A stretch of 64,000 nt of DNA from Nageia nagi. Lineage: Eukaryota > Pinophyta. Shown in pieces: positions 62,501 through 64,000 of the stretch. Under the pieces are notes generated by a model, which did not search any database, was not told the DNA's origin, and was given only the letters and a program-made list of their open reading frames with translations. The DNA lies in NCBI GenBank assembly GCA_050084985.1, contig JBITNC010000001.1:103912001-103976000 (forward strand). Reading direction: 5' to 3'. The position numbers were made by a program, and so were the translations under genes. How positions within the stretch are numbered: position 1 is the stretch's first letter; each line of letters opens with the position of its first letter.

Positions 62501-63555
62501 TTTTGGTCATTTTAGAATCAATATTTCTTAAATAAGTATTAAGGTATGGGATAAGTCTAGTGCCCTACATATTAATAATCCTCTATTTTACATAAGGATT
62601 GATAAATCTCATTGTCCTAATATACTCCCAATATAAAATTCAAATGAAGTAAAAAAGGATTCTCAATACAAGGAAAACTCTTTAATGATACAATACATAA
62701 GTATGAATTATTCCTTAACCCTTGTAAATGAATATATATGGGAGCTTACAATATTTATATTTCAACATATAGTGGGAAATTCATTGTTAGATAAATAAAG
62801 CAAAAACATCTATATATAGCAATTAATAACCATAGTAGCCTTAATACACATAAGGATATAACTATTATTATGGAAGAAATGTAATCTTCCATAAATTGAA
62901 ATCATTGGAGGAAATATTAGGGATCCTTGAATAGTGAAAAGAGAACAAAATGGGATCAAATGTTTTCAATAAGAAGAGAACTAGTTAGTAAAGGTGAATT
63001 TCCATTAATGAAGAAATACTTAGAAGTTAATTGAGACTAATATTATGCTTAGGAATAGTATATGGATTCAATAGTAAACTTTATATATAATGGATTTTAT
63101 GAGTAATGTCAATCATTAAAGGTGGAAAAAAATTTAGAAGTAACCTAGATTTAAGGATAAACCCTAAAGGAACTGATTTTACCAAAAAGGGAACTTCTAT
63201 ATGGATTTGGTAATGAAGGAAAATGATGTGGAATATTTGTTAGTTGAACCTTCCTCGTTAAATGATAATCCAAAATATTATACCTTTAGTAGTTGACTTT
63301 AGTGTCATTTCAAGGCATGTTACTAAACACTAGCATCAAAACTCTAATAAAGTAGTATTAATTATGTAGTACCATACATATGGGATAGTTGTAGTACTTC
63401 CATATATCTTGTGTGACTTCCTAAGTAAGCTTGTATTGAATCTTCATGCATACACTTTTCTTATTGGTTTTAAACACAAAATATGATTTCTTCTAACACC
63501 TAATGCATGGTATAAACATGGAACTTATAATACAAATAAATGATCTATGATCAAG
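59550..63555 (+). repeat. 3' LTR of the gypsy element, with the right copy of the 4-kb repeat
   Basis: Opens with TGTAGTGACCCACCC directly after the polypurine tract. From 59,809 to about 63,555 it repeats 53,589-57,583. If the whole stretch is one LTR it is about 4.0 kb and contains PPR debris. If the LTR is shorter (about 0.9-1.2 kb, as the similarity to 4,146-5,150 may suggest), the rest is a separate segmental duplication. I cannot decide by eye. A possible end is ...TATGATCA at 63,547-63,553. Confidence 0.65.
60760..61180 (-). pseudogene. PPR fragments inside the right 4-kb repeat
   Basis: The minus strand keeps the same order as the left copy: a VNPNSATFASILSAC-like piece over 61,150-61,100, then GVDTHQRIVGYDF-like text over 61,085-61,045. 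A second trace covers about 60,900-60,830. More frame breaks than in the left copy. The plus-strand open stretch at 60,776-60,964 is only the complement. Confidence 0.6.
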
Positions 63556-64000
63556 TATTTTACGATCGATAGGTCATGGGTGGTTTTCTTTTATAACCTT
63601 GATTAAAATTAAATAGACTATACAAACCACTTGAGGGTATTACTTTATTACCCATGCCTCCCTAATATATGATTATAAGGATTCTAGATCCCATGGTGAG
63701 CCTAGCTGATAGATATGGGTAGGTTAGTGTCTCATATCCTTAATAAGGTGTCTAATGAGGGTATAACTTTAAAAAACTATGACTACTAGGTGAGATTAAT
63801 TTAATAGTCATACTACTTGCAATTAAGCACAAAGGAGTATGATGATTTTTCTATAGGCAATGATGTTTTCTTGCTCATAAGGAGGTTTTCCTAGGATAAA
63901 CTATCTGCTCTTGTGAGTCAAAGGGTTATCATTGGGTGAGGAATTATAACTAGTGGATGTACATTCTCTCAGGTGATATGGGCCTCTAGTAGAAAACAAA
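63556..64000. other. unrecognised sequence at the window edge
   Basis: Has no match to the left flank of the repeat and no coding frame. Composition is slightly less AT-rich. It may belong to a further repeat running off the window. Confidence 0.4.

Overview
This window looks like a non-coding, repeat-dominated stretch of a large plant nuclear genome, most likely a gymnosperm. It is strongly AT-rich. It contains at least two lineages of Ty3/gypsy elements, one Ty1/copia family, a LINE-1 3' end, a non-autonomous TIR DNA transposon family, long microsatellites and much degraded pentatricopeptide (PPR) sequence. The organism call is an inference from this texture; no species-specific marker is visible. 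Nothing suggests bacterial, organellar or phage DNA.

Only one gene reads as intact: a two-exon, minus-strand gene at 38,213-39,685 for a 459-residue Golgi-type exostosin (GT47) glycosyltransferase whose N-terminal and catalytic motifs resemble animal EXT1. About 11 kb away, in the same orientation, 27,690-28,098 is a broken copy of its first exon. Both are clearly richer in G+C than their surroundings.

Layout. 1-8,400: decayed, unrecognised coding debris, a 639-bp tandem repeat, a 147-bp duplication, a probable solo gypsy LTR (about 4.15-5.15 kb), a degenerate minisatellite, and an EEIG1/EHBP1 N-terminal-like relic. 8,450-8,780: LINE-1 end. 9,425-17,897: a complete but dead Ty3/gypsy element on the minus strand with two about 734-bp LTRs; it split an older open reading frame whose halves at 9,160-9,424 and 17,898-18,293 rejoin in frame. 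18,950-20,048 and 32,016-32,812: two members of one TIR transposon family in opposite orientations. 20,860-26,880: PPR pseudogene pieces among tandem repeats. 33,360-36,760: a second gypsy element, with an internal 597-bp duplication. 40,446-52,957: a Ty1/copia array reading pol tail - LTR - complete internal region - LTR - leader and gag start. 53,589-63,555: a third gypsy element (pol 57,585-59,549) bracketed by two diverged direct copies of an about 4-kb sequence carrying PPR debris; the left copy also carries a roughly 575-bp (TC)n tract.

The retroelement genes would have worked as gag-protease-reverse transcriptase-RNase H-integrase polyproteins, but every copy is broken by stops, frameshifts and deletions. 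Many stops are TAG or TGA where family members have Gln, Trp or Arg, as expected from decay of methylated cytosines. I found no tRNA, rRNA or CRISPR locus and no evidence of a novel functional system; the most informative items are the EXT1-like gene with its relic duplicate and the structural puzzles of the nested and duplicated elements.
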